This document shows, one piece after another, positions 25,886 through 38,900 of a stretch of DNA of 64,000 nt. The stretch is from Acanthopleura granulata (taxonomy: Eukaryota > Mollusca > Polyplacophora > Chitonida > Chitonidae), in NCBI GenBank assembly GCA_016165875.1, contig JABBOT010000004.1, forward strand, positions 16,307,672-16,371,671. The letters are read 5' to 3'. Position 1 is the first letter of the stretch. Each line of letters opens with the position of its first letter. Made by a program: the position numbers and the translations under genes. The notes below the pieces were generated by a model. It was not told where the DNA came from, searched no databases, and saw only the letters and a list, made by a program, of their open reading frames with translations.

Positions 25886-27112
25886 CCTCCCTGGATGCCA
25901 ACTATCGCTTTACCGCTATAACCACACGTTCGGATTCAGTTTCCGCTAGATCAGCTATCTGAATACTGTGGTTTGGGATCATTTAGAATACGAGTACCTT
26001 TAACGGGTATATAAATAACACTGTATATGCGATAAAGGGCCCCACACCACTGTGAGTGTATACTTTCATTGTTTAAAATGCAAACCTTGTCAAAAAATCA
26101 GTCCTCATGAGTTTGAACAGAACTGAGCCGCTTCAGGGTGATGACCTTGCAGCTAGTCCAGGAGGCAGTACGTCATTTGGAGAGTAAAATAGCTCACTAC
26201 TTCGGGGATGTGAAGATCGTTTGTACAGCACGATTCATAATGGTCCCTTCAAAATCTGTTTTATTTAAACACCGCAGGTACATTCCGCGAAATAATAACG
26301 GATGTGTATTCCTGACTTGAACAATTTGACAAATGTAGGTCCTTTTATGGTTTGATTGTGCCTACGGAGTTGATACAGTTGGTATCGTTAATACACAGAT
26401 ATTTATCCCTGTCACTCTGGTTCTTTGTGGAAATGGGTTGTTTGTACATAGAAATTGCGTTTATTGGTGTCAGCCTTGTTCATACTGGGTGTGAGTTAAT
26501 ATTATGTGACAAAAAACTGGTATAGTCTACCAGATTCCTGCAGTAATGTATACACTTTTTGATGCGATTACCGGTCTTCTAAACTCGGTAACTAACGTCC
26601 ACAAAATCTGACCTGGAGAAAACATCCACAGAAAGTGAGGTGTCATTTGTTAATATGTCCAACAGTGGACAACGTTAACTTTATTTCCAGTACAATCTGT
26701 TCACCAGATACAAAAGATTTTGTATAAAATTAATATCGAAACATTATGTAAATATACCCAATATTTACACACTATCATCGAAGCAAATTAAGGTAGTCAC
26801 ATATTTTCGGCAATAAATATACATGCATACAAAGGAGATCTGTGTCATTTGAGCGCCATATTTAAGCACAAGCTTAGTTTTACAATAACATTAACCGCAA
26901 TATATAAGTTATTTCACATGTATATAGCTAGTCGATTGTCACATGCTGGGTCACTCTGCATTAGTAACACAATATTTTACTTTCACTCTGAATAATTTGT
27001 CCAACTAGAGTTCATCAGACATCTCATAAAACTTTCTGGACAGCACTGAGTCATGTCCTATGCAAGCATGACTAGATAAGGCAATACTGGTTCAAACAAG
27101 CCACTTCTTATC

Positions 27113-28832
27113 TTAAGATACTACGACGGTCTGGGCAGGAGAGCATTCGCGAAGTTCGGGGTGGAAAAGATGTCCTTTCTGGCACCTGCCGTGTTTCACC
27201 ACTCTCTCGTTTTTACACTCAGCGTAAAGCGGGGATCGTTTTCTGTTTCTCCAAACTCTTTTTCCGTCTCGAAGACCAGCACATGACGGAAACCGCGCCC
27301 AGCAAGGTATGCAGTGGGCACGATGACATTTATTCATTTCGTAATCACCTGAAAAGTGGAATTAGAGCCAAGTTAAGTATAAAATCGATAACATTACGAA
27401 ATATATATAAACATGTTTTTTGTACCCACCAAAACACAAATAAAGTTTTATTCACTGATGTTTCAAAACACTTTTGAACAACTTCAGCTAAACCTGAGAT
27501 CATTCGCGTACTATATATATATACTGCCTGTTTTTATCCATTTATTTATCTAACTGACAGTTATTATAAGGGTTAAGAAAAAAAAATCACACCACAGAGA
27601 TGTCACAAAATTTGTTAAAATGAGGCAAGTGTTGAACAAATAGTGTCAACTTACATGCGTCTTTCGGTTTGATCCTCTCACCGCATTCAACCTGATCTTG
27701 GTCCTCGCATTGTCCCGTCTCCCTGTTGAATAATTCGGGGTGCGGGCATTCCCTCTCATGCTCCTCGTTAAAACCCCGCACAATTCCTGTCTGAGAACAG
27801 TCATAGTAACGTGCACAGTACTTCTGATGGGTTAACTTGACCGTCATTCCTGCCTGGCAGGTTTCCTGTGTGTTATCTCCAGAGAATTTTTTTTGTGCTT
27901 GTTCGGTAGTTTGTAGCTTGGTACCTGGTGACAACAAAGCAAAACTCACATAAATACAGGTAGACAAAATAATTTGATTGCATAATGGCTCCGAGTTCTG
28001 AGTTTAATACCCACAAAGCTTCAATAACATTGTATGTGAAGATGTGTAAAACCATGAAAAAGTTTTCCTCTTCTTTCACCAAAGAGTATATATAAAAATT
28101 ACAATTTGGAAAATACAAGAAATATTATGATATACAAGATATTATGTATGCCTTCTACGCTAGTCTATGCTAGTTATCGTTATAAAAGTAGTAATGTATG
28201 TTTCTGAGAAACTTGTTTACTATGGTACAAACTATAAGCTTCATCACGGCCATCATCTAAAAATGATATGTACTTCTAGTTAACTGATATAATGACATTG
28301 CTTCATTTTACACCTGATAAACACGTGAGGGGAGGGGCACCCGTGGGTAATGAGTTTAGAACGCTATCTCAGCGGAACGATCCAGGAACCTTTCAGCATT
28401 GCAGTCGCTGTGAGTTCAAGTCCAGCTCTTAATTGCTGGTTACGTGGGAAGGACTGCCAGCATTCTGCTTCCAATGGGCACTTTCAAGTTTCTTCCTGTC
28501 GTAATGCTGGCGGTCTTCGTATAAGTGGTATTCATTGAGTAAAACCGCATGGTCAAATGAATAAATAAATACATCTGATGAGCTTACTTACATGTATCCA
28601 TATCGGATCCTTCGAGACAGCAGACTTTCTTTTCCGCTTGCCAAACCATACCGTCCGCACAAGAGTTTTCATAGGCGTTACCGAAAGCGCAGATGTAAAA
28701 GAGTTGGCAATTCTCTGGGTTCGGCACCCAGTCTATGATCGATTTTACATGGCTGCATGGAGATGCTGACTGGGCCGCGGCGAGACTGAGACAAGCGCAA
28801 GAAACGAGCACGACAAGAGTAAAGAAGCCCAT
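27113..28832 (-). CDS. Secreted triple peritrophin-A (CBM14) chitin-binding protein, copy 3
   Basis: Three minus-strand exons, 28832-28592, 27924-27655 and 27348-27113 (747 nt), encode 248 residues. I start at the ATG at 28832, which opens a clean signal peptide (MGFFTLVVLVSCACLSLAAA). The frame is open back to 28964 but that part is basic and histidine-rich and lies around the TATA region, so it is more likely 5' UTR. Domain 1 shows CQLFYIC and ends DMDTC. Domain 2 follows a 24-residue polar linker and shows CARYYDC. Domain 3 has HCIPC, SCAGLRDG and YAEC. Intron phases and split cysteine codons (residues 81 and 171) match the other copies. Domain 3 is unusually basic (RVWRNRKR), unlike the PGREGSP version in copies 1 and 2. 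Confidence 0.88.
28325..28575 (+). mobile_element. SINE family 1 copy in intron 1 of chitin-binding gene 3
   Basis: Contains ACGCTATCTCAGCGGAAC (eroded tRNA-like head), TCGCTGTGAGTTCAAGTCCA (B-box region), GTTACGTGGGAAGGACTGCC, and an A/T-rich tail of AAATAAATAAAT type ending about 15 bp before the exon 1 donor. Orientation is opposite to the gene. Confidence 0.75.
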
Positions 28833-28926
28833 CTTTCTGCGATGATGATGTATGCTGTTATTAGAGCAATGTTGTTCTCTGTTGTAGTAAAGTCTGGTTG
28901 TGGCGGAACGTTGTGCAGAGGTTCTT

Positions 28927-28932
28927 CTTATA
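28927..28932 (-). promoter_or_regulatory. Candidate TATA box of chitin-binding gene 3
   Basis: TATAAG on the minus strand, about 95 nt before the ATG at 28832. Confidence 0.5.
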
Positions 28933-30130
28933 GGAAAAATGAATGGCATCCTATTTCTATTCATGACGGTCTAGGCGTTCCGTTTTCTTTAGGCCAATGT
29001 ACGCCTCCGAATTGACGTAAGTAGATCCTGTCTTTATTCTCAACAAAAATGTTTCTAGAATACACCTACATAAAAGATTACACCACAAACATCTTGAGGA
29101 TTATAAAAGATCCTTGAAGACTGACAGATCTGCCGCAAGAAAAGAGGGAACTATGTATCCGTATAAGGAAGTGTAGGCAGAAAAAGGCAGCTTAAAGCTT
29201 AGCACCCTAGAAAACGTAAATTGATACAGTGAGCCTACTTTCGGTTACTTCTTTTAATGTTTGTGTGTCAAAGAAGTCTGACGAAAAACCTAGTCCAGGA
29301 AATCACAACTTTCAAAGAAACTCTATTTGCTCAACGTGCAATTGACGATATATTTGCGCGTTACACTCACGTTAAATATAACTCTCCTGCAGATAATTCC
29401 GTACGAACTTCGCCCGTTTATGATTCTTCAGCTCTTTTTGTTCTCATTTTTTCGAGTACAATTGAAGGTTGAAACCTTTCAAACATGCTATTTACAGTTA
29501 CTGGTGCCCATACATATTGAGCCTATTTGTGAAAAGAAAACCGCACTGCTGAAAGAAAATAATATATCTCATTCATGAAGCCGACGGAGCAAGTGCGTAG
29601 GTCGCAAATAATTACGCTTCACAGACATACACATTATTGCACATTTGTGGTTAATTATACATGCCACCGTGCACGCACGTGCAACAATCACATCTGCCTA
29701 ATTGTTTATGTGAACGGTACCACAGCTATCCTACATTCTTTTGTTTACACGATCTTCAAGTGAGGAGGCGATAGATAGAGCAAAGTCTTAACAGGACACG
29801 AATGTAATTACTCCAGGGGACTCATTGGCCATACAGAATACTCATGTAATTCTCGATCGGTACCACATGATAACCAGCTACATATGTTAAGTTGCATAAG
29901 GATCACCATGTATTATACTGATGCAGAGACAGTTTATTTTGTACGTCTCCACAGACTTCTGAAGTAAATAAATGTTTATTAATTGACCCGTCAAATGATG
30001 GGCTTAGCAGGAGTGCTAGAGACAAGTTATTTCACTATTAATGCAATCAATTCGTAGCAATTAGGGAATCTTGCCTGACTTTGAATCAACTAATTGTAAC
30101 ATAGGGTTCACGCGGGAAACCACATTACTA

Positions 30131-30282
30131 AGGCGTGTAGTTATGTATTGTAGATGGTATGCCTTATTTGAATTCAATTATATTTGATTTCGACCATATA
30201 TCTGTCTATATACCTAAAAAGGCAGATACATAGTAGAATTTAAAAAAGGCATACCATCTATGACATATAACTACATGCTTGA
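30131..30282. mobile_element. Fold-back MITE-like element
   Basis: The left arm GTGTAGTTATGTATTGTAGA, then TGGTATGCCTTA, pairs with the right arm AGGCATACCATCTATGACAT, then ATAACTACATGC. About 75 bp lie between the arms. No ORF. Confidence 0.75.
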
Positions 30283-32149
30283 CTAATTTGGTTTCTCCCA
30301 TCACATGTTTTATTTCAGTCATAAAAATGAAAGGGATGTACGATGCTACATTTAATGACGTAATACCCAATACAACAAACCTTAGATACAGGAACACATA
30401 TTCGAATTGTACAGGATAATGAATATAATGTCATGAAGACGCAGGTCTTGACACTAGGCTATCAATCTGCCGTCTTGACAATAACACAAGGAAATGAAAA
30501 GAAAAAAGAAAGAAAAACGGAACAAACAACGCACGACGTAAATACTCACTTTCTTTAAAACTACACACTGGTCACCAGAATCCAATTAAAACTCGTTTTC
30601 CTTTCAGGATAATTACTGTACAGGCAATATGTTTGTGCAAGTTATCTCGTACATTCAGGACGTGAATAAAACAGAGTATAAGGACTTATCAGTACGTTAA
30701 CTGTACAGAGTTGACGAGACACCTGTTTTTACTCAAGACAGCTATGAAGAAGTGTTATATCTCCATTTCCCATATACTCACGTTTCTTCAGTTATTAGCT
30801 ATGGAAGGTTCTTAAAATAAACTGGTACACTGGTATATTTTAATGGTTTTTAAAATATAATACCAGACATTCCTCTGAAAGTTATATATATGTTACTTCT
30901 TGCCATTAACATTTATACCGATTAACATCCAATCCGTGAAAGAAAGGATTTCGGAAGTTAATATATATTATACTGAAAACCTGACTTTGATAACATTTTT
31001 ACCACATAATGGTATAAAATAGTTCAGAACATCAGTATATATTTGCAAAGTGACATAGCATGATTAAGTTTTCTATGATATACTACTTTAAAATGAAATG
31101 CCGGAGAATGGAGTTTTCTTAACCCGCTCTCATAGAAGCAGTAGAACAGGAGGTGTGTAGAGTATGACCATCCGGTATGGTATATATACCCATACTAAAA
31201 TTAGTTCATTTAATAGTTATGCGCGCTATTTCTACACAAAGCCACATTTCAGATATATTTACACCATGAATACATTTCTCTATTATGGGCACCCACAGCT
31301 GAGCATGACTGGTGCCCTTTTTTAGGTGTGGGCCTCCGCGTGTATAAAAAAATACAATCACGACAGGGGGCGTGTGAACCAGCAAGGTTCATTCAGTATA
31401 CGCAGACATTTGAATGTCTTGACGTTCTGAAATTATGTATATTCAGATATTCTTTATGTTTTCGTGTGCAGTACAAACTCCCGTGATAGATGATAGCTAT
31501 TTTCGTTCTGAATATAAGACTGGTATACATTTTGAACGATGGGAGCTCAGGACGGAGGCGTATTGAAGGTGTACACTGGAACAAAACAGGTTCAGGGACT
31601 TATACTGCTGCTGACACAAGCAGAGGGTTTAAAGTGTATGGGACATACGTGAGTGAAGTTAGACTGCGGATCGCACTTAGCGGTTAGCTATTCAACGGTG
31701 ACAAGTCATTATTTCTATAAATTATATGTTAGGGTACATCTCCATTAATACTGCACCTACAGACATCATACTTAATAATTAATGACACTTATTGTGCGTG
31801 AATTACATTTGATGCGGGCTATTACGTGATATCCAAAATTCCCGATTCTAGCACCAGGGGCGATGAAGGATTGCAGAAGTTTTTCTTAGGGGCTATATCC
31901 GGCTTGAGATAAATAAAGGTATGGAAGATTTGTTCAAGAGTAATGAAGGCTAGGAGAATTAAACAAAGAAACCCTATGTTCACTATCAGCCGGTTAACGA
32001 TTCTGTCTGCTTCTAACCTATTTAAAATGTATCTATTATTTTTTATTCTACAGAAAATGTATTTTAATTGCACAATGTGTTACAGATACGCACAGGTTCT
32101 AACTGGTTCCTCAAAACCACTTTGCAAATTTAAAAAAAAATTCGGAAAT

Positions 32150-33990
32150 TTTTAACGTCCGACGTTAGGTGACGTCACACTAAATGGTTGACGAAGAAGT
32201 AAACTTGACTCCTTACTGGCTATGACGCCTGAACTGATATACCCTAATGCGAGTTCATACTGAAATGTTTACCGAGTTCTCAACACTCGAACACAACATG
32301 AAAAGCCCTATAAGTCATTGTTGTCTTACAGAAAATATCTTTTTTTATTATGAATATTGCTACAGATAAAAATAGTATATATTTGGTTAGGCGTCAGTAA
32401 TCTCAGCTTCCGACGTCAGTGAAGACAAACAAAATTTTTATATCAACTCTAAGCTCTACTGTCATGAACGCTTTCACCAATAAGCTTTAGGATAAAATGT
32501 CCCGCTGAACTGTTTACAGACCTGTTAATGGATCTTTGAACAGGTGTTTACGCCTTAACAGTACAAAATGGCGTGAAATGTTTTGACGTCAAATGACGTC
32601 AGACTGAGTCGTCAACTAAACTGTTAACAGAACTATTTACTGGTTTTAAAGACTTAACCAATTAGAAAAGGACAACTTTTTATACAGATATACACTGTGC
32701 ATACCTGGTAATTAAACACAACTTTCCAAACGGTACAAAGTGGCGCCAAGTGTCTTGACATCCGACACCAGGTGGCGTCAAAATCAGAAGTTAACCCTGT
32801 TAACTGATCTGTAAACCGGCATTCACGCCTTAAGCAATATACATACAGATGTCAGACTTCATATACAAACATAATTTCAAGAAACCTACAAGTCATTTAT
32901 TTCCTTAAAAATAGAAACTTTATGATGAAAGCAATATTACAGATACACATAGATTTTATTTGATGCTTATTGCCCACTTTAAAATGCGTGCAAAACGCTA
33001 TCAATGATCTTTGCACCGACGTCAGATGAAATCAACTGAGGTTTTAATCCGATCATTTACTGAGCTCTAAATGGTTTCAACGCCTTTACCAGTAGGCTAT
33101 GTTGTAAGGTGACATCACACTGAATTGCTCACAAAACTATTAATTTACCTTTTGATCAGAGTTTTCATCTTGACCAATAAACGTAGAGATCTCATACTTA
33201 ATACATATACACCTCTATTCCAACCCTACAAAACGATGTCAAGTGTTTTGCTGTGCAATGCGTGATGACGTCAAGCCCTGAACTGTTGATATAGCTGTTA
33301 TACAAACTTTTAGCTGGCATCTGTGTCGAAATCAACAGGCCTACAGGTCTTATAATTGGTACACTAACACCATTTGGCAAGCCTGAAAATGGGGGTCAGC
33401 GTCTAATGAGGTCAAACTGAGTTGTTATCTTTGCTCAACTAAACTATTGACTGGCGTTTACATCTCATGAAATACGGATAATTGAAACATATTGTTCTTC
33501 GTGCAAAAACACGTCAGGCGAAGTCACGCTAAATTGTTAACTAACACCACTTAACAACCCGCGTCAGATGTTCTAGCATCAAACGTGAAGTGACGTCACA
33601 CCAAACTGCTAGGCAAACTGTTAGCTAGAATTAACGCCTGAAGTATTTGGCACGCTAAATTGTTTACCGAAAGGTAAACTGATATGTTAACCGGCGTGAA
33701 CACCTTAATCAATAGACGTAGAGCTTGTGAACTGAACAAGGCCCACAAAAGGCGCCAGATGTTTTAACGTCCGGCGTTATATGATGTCAAGTGTTACAGA
33801 ACTTTAATACTTAGTACACAAACACATTATTTCAATATGACAGTGAATTGTTAACCAAATTGTTAAAATGCATTCAGCAACATGCATAGATGTCTCATAA
33901 ATGTACTTCGCAGACAAATATCATTTGGCAAACCCAACAAAATGACGTCAAAATTCCATAATTGATGTCATGTGACGTCAGTTGTTAAAA
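32150..33990. repeat. Degenerate ~200-bp satellite with recurrent TGACGTCA
   Basis: Roughly ten diverged units share an ordered core: AACGTCCGACGT, then GGTGACGTCACACT, AATTGTTAAC, CTGTTAAC, GGCGTTTACGCCTTAACCA and a GTAGAGATCTCATAC end. Perfect TGACGTCA palindromes sit at 32170, 32584, 32594, 33266, 33591, 33943 and 33973. Unit length drifts, and some units are truncated. No ORF runs through it. Confidence 0.8.
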
Positions 33991-34450
33991 CTTTTGATGC
34001 AACAAAACTTTTGTAGGACTTGCAAGGTAGCGTTTGTGTGCCAAGTATGAGCTGTCTATGCGATTGGGTCAAAGCATTAAGGACAGTTGACAGTTCAGTT
34101 AACAAATTGCTCAACAATTCCGTTTGGTGTAGAACTTTTAAATTCTGACGGTCGCTGATGGGGCGTGTCTGCTCATGGGAATAGTTGCTTACATCACATG
34201 GATGGTATCGTAACTGTACCAAGTCACTTATAGATAAAATAAAGACGGGGGTAGACACTTCACGCTTCTCTCCTGATACCGTTCTCCGGCACAATAATGG
34301 CAGTAAATCCCCCCCCCCCCCCCACAAAAAAAAAACACATTAGAATACAAAACTTCCACTTGTATCAAAGCATAACCCCAAGTGCATCAACTGTCCTGCA
34401 GTATTACTATAAATATTAACGGGACAAAAAAGTTTATTAAGTGCAGTATT

Positions 34451-34740
34451 AATGGAGAAATGTGCCAGACTGCTATTCACGGAAGCGCCTCCTGGTGTCA
34501 GAATCGGGAATTATTCTCATCAAGTGATAACCCGCATTAAATGTCATAAATGTACCAAATATGATGTGTGCCGGTGCAATACTAATGGAGATAAGGGCCA
34601 GAATGCTTTTCACAGAAGCGCCCCCTGGAGTCAGATTTAGGAATTATCGGCCTGACGTGATAGGCCGCATTAAGTGTCATTAATGTTCCAAGTATAATGT
34701 GTGTAGGTGCAGTAATAATGGAGATATTGCCCAATACATA
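34451..34740. repeat. 133-bp tandem repeat, about 2.2 copies
   Basis: Units start AATGGAGA at 34451, 34584 and 34717. They share GAAGCGCC(T/C)CCTGG(T/A)GTCAGA and GCATTAA(A/G)TGTCAT. The third unit is cut short after about 20 bp. Confidence 0.88.
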
Positions 34741-35694
34741 ACTTATAGAATAATGACTTTTCCCCGTTGAATAGCTAACCGCGAACTGCGAACCGCAGTC
34801 TAAGTTATTTCACGTATGGGACATTACGATACCTTTCTACCCCAATATTAAATTAACCTTGCCTTAGCAGTTTGAAGCTTAATGCAATTAAGTTTCATTT
34901 TTGTACAACATACCGAAACTTTCAAGACAATAGACCTTTCCGAACTATCAATCAGTACTACGCATTAGACCAGTCATAAGCGTTAATGTTGGAAGAAAGT
35001 CAACTGGATGACCCTCAAAATGGTAACAAGTGTTGAATTTTTCTGTGACGCCGTGAAGTCACAATTGCTTTCACCGGGAATGGAATGAAAAGTAACGTAT
35101 TCGCGAGATGTAGTGGTGGGACATTGGATGTGGTGGATCTGTCCATTGATATGGAATACATATGATCACTAGACAAAAGTTACAAGACCATTGAAAAACC
35201 GAAGTAGACATCATCAAGAATACCAGTTGAAAGTGAGCACTGTTACAATAAGTTTAGTTTTGTATTTCACGTAAACGAAACAAAAAAGAAAAAAGAAAAA
35301 AAAAGACGCATAGGTCGTACTGCTACATTTATATTCATTGAATCTATGGGAGACGAGTGCCGCCACACATGAATTTATTTCTAGACAAATTACTTCAAGA
35401 AACTCCAGTGCTCGCAAGATAAGAAGAATTCTCTCTATAGCTTCATTTTTTAAAAATCGCATCATAATGTTGCAGTCCGTGTAACCCAGGCTTATCACGG
35501 CGTCCTGCGCTTCTGTGCTGAAAATAATCCACCAACTTTAATGCAGTTTACCATCAAGTTCTTCCAGTTGGTGAAATAACGCTGTTTATGATTAACTCAA
35601 GACCATTGTAACGTACTAAAAGAGTTGGGAATTAGCATATCAATATACACACAGCAGTATGGAAATTTAAGAGAATGCGCCGCAGGTTCACGGG

Positions 35695-35705
35695 TCTATA
35701 AAAGG
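35695..35705 (+). promoter_or_regulatory. Candidate TATA box of the eight-module gene
   Basis: TCTATAAAAGG, a near-consensus TATA box, lies about 220 nt before the start codon at 35920. A transcription start about 30 nt downstream would give a 5' UTR near 190 nt. Confidence 0.55.
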
Positions 35706-35919
35706 AAATGGTAACGACGTGACCCGCCATTGTAGCTAAGTTGGTTTAGTTGGATTATTCTTAGTTTGTATTTGTTAGGTAGGTGGATTATTATTTGGAG
35801 CAATGTATAAACGTTAATATGAACAAGTTAAATTATATCAACTACGATTTAACGAACAATTAATATATCTGCGAGTACGCTTGTGACCTTCTGTTGTAGG
35901 TTTTTCTTTTGTTATTGAG

Positions 35920-38900
35920 ATGTCCTGCTTTCTACTCGCCCTAAGTTTGTCTGTGGTGAGTGCTTGTGTTACTTTCTCGTGAGCTCTTGAAATTGATTTG
36001 TAATGGCGATTTTAGTTTTATACGTAGTATGTTATCAACCGTATCATATGATGACAGCTTTGACGATGTCTGTCCGAACATCTGACTATTCTTACAATTA
36101 TGGAACTATTGTCTGAAGTTTTGTGGGATGAGTGCAGCAATGAAACTAGTCTGGCAGCCTGCACATTTAATGATCTCTGAATGCCAGGGATTAGTGGGTG
36201 TTGAGCTAGGGCTGCGGTGGTAATTGTGGTTGGGATGAAATTATAGTTAACCAATCCTGACTACAGCTTGTCATGGTAACGAGGAGCAACACCTCTTCTG
36301 AAAAGATGCCATTTTAGGGAAGGCGCAAAAAGACTTTCCTGTAACATAGGAATGTATATGTTCTTGTTATAGACGGTTAACACTGCAAAGCGGATGAGAC
36401 TTCTGAGCTGTAGTCGGAAAGTGTTGCTGTTATAAGCACTTATCTTTTGGCCTTCACAATATCACAGTGCCACACGTGAACTGTCTAAGGGAGTATCATT
36501 AGGTCTAAATATATTTCATGAAATTTCACTACTGACCATTTCGAGTACTTGAAGTGTTGATAGCAATTTATGCTTGAGTCTTCAATATTAAAAAGCCAAT
36601 TTCCAACTTGAAATATTATATCCTAAAAATAGTTCTCAAAATTAAAAGCCCATGCAATTTTATTCTATGACGAATGTCAACAGATGCACGCAACTCCCAT
36701 GAGAGTGTTTATAATTTATAATTAACCCTACTTTATTGTGTCAAAGCCTGGAAACTTTTAACATTCTGATTTATCACCTGCAGACTTTCATCTCCGCTGC
36801 CTCGGATTTACAACGTAAGTATATAGGTAATTGTATATCCTCGCAACATTTTTAGATATCCAGAAAGCTGAAACTTGAAATAGATTGATTATACTAATTT
36901 CCTGTCGCCATTTTACGGAGCCTGTATTCATGTTCATTTATATACTGGACGAGAAAGCGGGATTTTCATTGACAGAGCCTTTCTGTTAATTCGCACTCTT
37001 AATTTCCTTTCGATCTTTCTGAAATTACTGTTTCAGCACTAATTTAACGTTTTCTTGGACAGATGACATTAACTGTATACCAGACCAGGATGGCTTTATG
37101 AACATAACGATGTCCAATACCGGAGATCCTCTCACCGTAAACCTGACCTGTTCTAATGCAGTATTCACATTTGATATGTTGACCAATGATGTCGTCATAC
37201 AGTCAGCCATGTTCAAAGAATGGACAAACCAGGACTTGGAAGAACCAGAGGATGTCTGCGTGTTAATGGTATGTTGCTAAAAATGGGAATACTGGCAAGC
37301 GAGGACTCTGGCGTTACAAAGTCTTTCACCAAATTAAGAATGTATTCAACCCATTTTTAATAACTCTTGTTTTAGGGTACGCAAGAGAAAGTTCAACGGT
37401 ATCTGATCTATGTGGAAAATGGCGAAAAACTCGAGAACTCATTTCGGTACTGTAACTACAGGTAGGCACATGGACTTTGCATTTTTAATAATCACCATAA
37501 AAGATCTTAGCATAGACGATAAGATTTTGTTAACACTGTCAAATCTTTCCTCGAGCTATCAGAAAAAAGATGTCTGGTATTTTGTCATGTCTGACCCAAT
37601 GCCATTTGCAAAGCCTTATAGATGCAGTTTAAAAACCCTTTCCTCAAACATTTTTGTAAGCCTTAAAAGTTGTAATTGATTATTGGTTAATCATTAATGC
37701 TGAAGCCATATACGTTGAGTTGCTTGCTACGCAGTGTTCCTTCTTGGTTGGAAAGAGTAATACATAAAACGCCGTCTACTCCAATCACAACTGGTTTAAC
37801 CACTAGATTCAACTTTTGTATCGATGTCTCCTTTTGGATGTTGATTCTACACATTTTATCAATACCAGAAAAAATCCTTATACCATGATCCTCATTGTTT
37901 GGTAACTTTTCACAAAATTGTCCGATTTCAGTGTTGGATTAGAGATCCCAGCTTTTAATTGTAAGTATGACTAAATCTGAATAGTTTTAGTGCAGAAAAC
38001 GAACGACAAAAATGCAAGTCTCTTAACTTTTTAAATTATTTTTATTATGATTTTTACTTTCTCGTCCTTGAAATCTTTCACGATTTTCTGTTAATTTTAT
38101 TTCGTAGACACAATGGACTGCCCGTCCAATGTGGAAGACCCGTTCTCCGTCCACCTGGAAAACACGGGTGACGTGTGGATTGCAGTCGTGGTACGGTGCT
38201 GGAATGACTGGTTTACCTTCTATATTCCGCCGAGATTTACCAGCCTCATGCAGGCCATCTTTCTAGTCTGGACGGATCGAGAACGAGTATATCCTCCAGA
38301 CACATGCGTATTGTTTGTAAGTAGATTCTCCTCAACCAAAATGCATTTTCAGTATACAATAGCGTTCACACATTCCACCACTACACGTTTTACAGAAAGC
38401 TTACTCTAGTTTATTTGTTTAGGACTGGGCACCTCGTTATCAAGCAGCTGTCTTTTACGACGTCGAATCTGATTGGGACTATACGCGGGTAATTGCAGGA
38501 TGTCCAGCAAGGTATGTGGCGCCTTTCAGTTTTGTCTAGAGCCGTGTAAAATAGTAAAAACTTTATTTGTGTGTAAAAAGGAGGGCAGGGGCCACCCTAC
38601 CATCACAATACAAAAGACGAATACCCAAATTCCTGAAAAATACAAAACATATTAAGCCCTAACGTTTTCCGATTTCAGCTTCGGAGCGGATGTACCTCGA
38701 GTGAATCGTAAGTATCTGCCAAACATTATATACAAATGTTTGGTAGGCAAGCCGTTAGGCAAGACTTTGTTTGCCATCAGCTTAATTTGCCGTTAATTTC
38801 CGTAATTTTTTTTTCAAATTACTAAACTTTTCATACTTTCATTATTAAATCATCGTTTTCACCTTTTTTCCCCATAGATACAGCAATTTGTCCAGAAAAA

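Larger units (their letters stand above)
21017..27112. other. Intergenic region, no supported gene
   Basis: Six kilobases between chitin-binding copies 2 and 3. It contains the 43-bp array, a 38-bp duplication (23761-23836), dispersed repeat fragments and a SINE tail. The remaining AT-rich sequence shows only short ORFs without recognisable domains. Confidence 0.6.
28965..35690. other. Intergenic region with satellites, no supported gene
   Basis: Nearly 7 kb between copy 3 and the eight-module gene. It contains a fold-back element, a 1.8-kb degenerate satellite, a homopolymer C tract (34309-34322) and a 133-bp tandem repeat. Short ORFs here fall in repeats or have no domain. Confidence 0.6.

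Noticed and set aside
28833..28964. Upstream start for chitin-binding gene 3 at 28964
   Set aside because: It would put 44 basic, histidine-rich residues before the signal peptide and overlap the TATA-like element. The ATG at 28832 is better.
37410..37888. ORFs continuing past B1 of the eight-module gene
   Set aside because: The B1 donor at 37462 and conservation of B-exon length across the modules show that these lie in the following intron.
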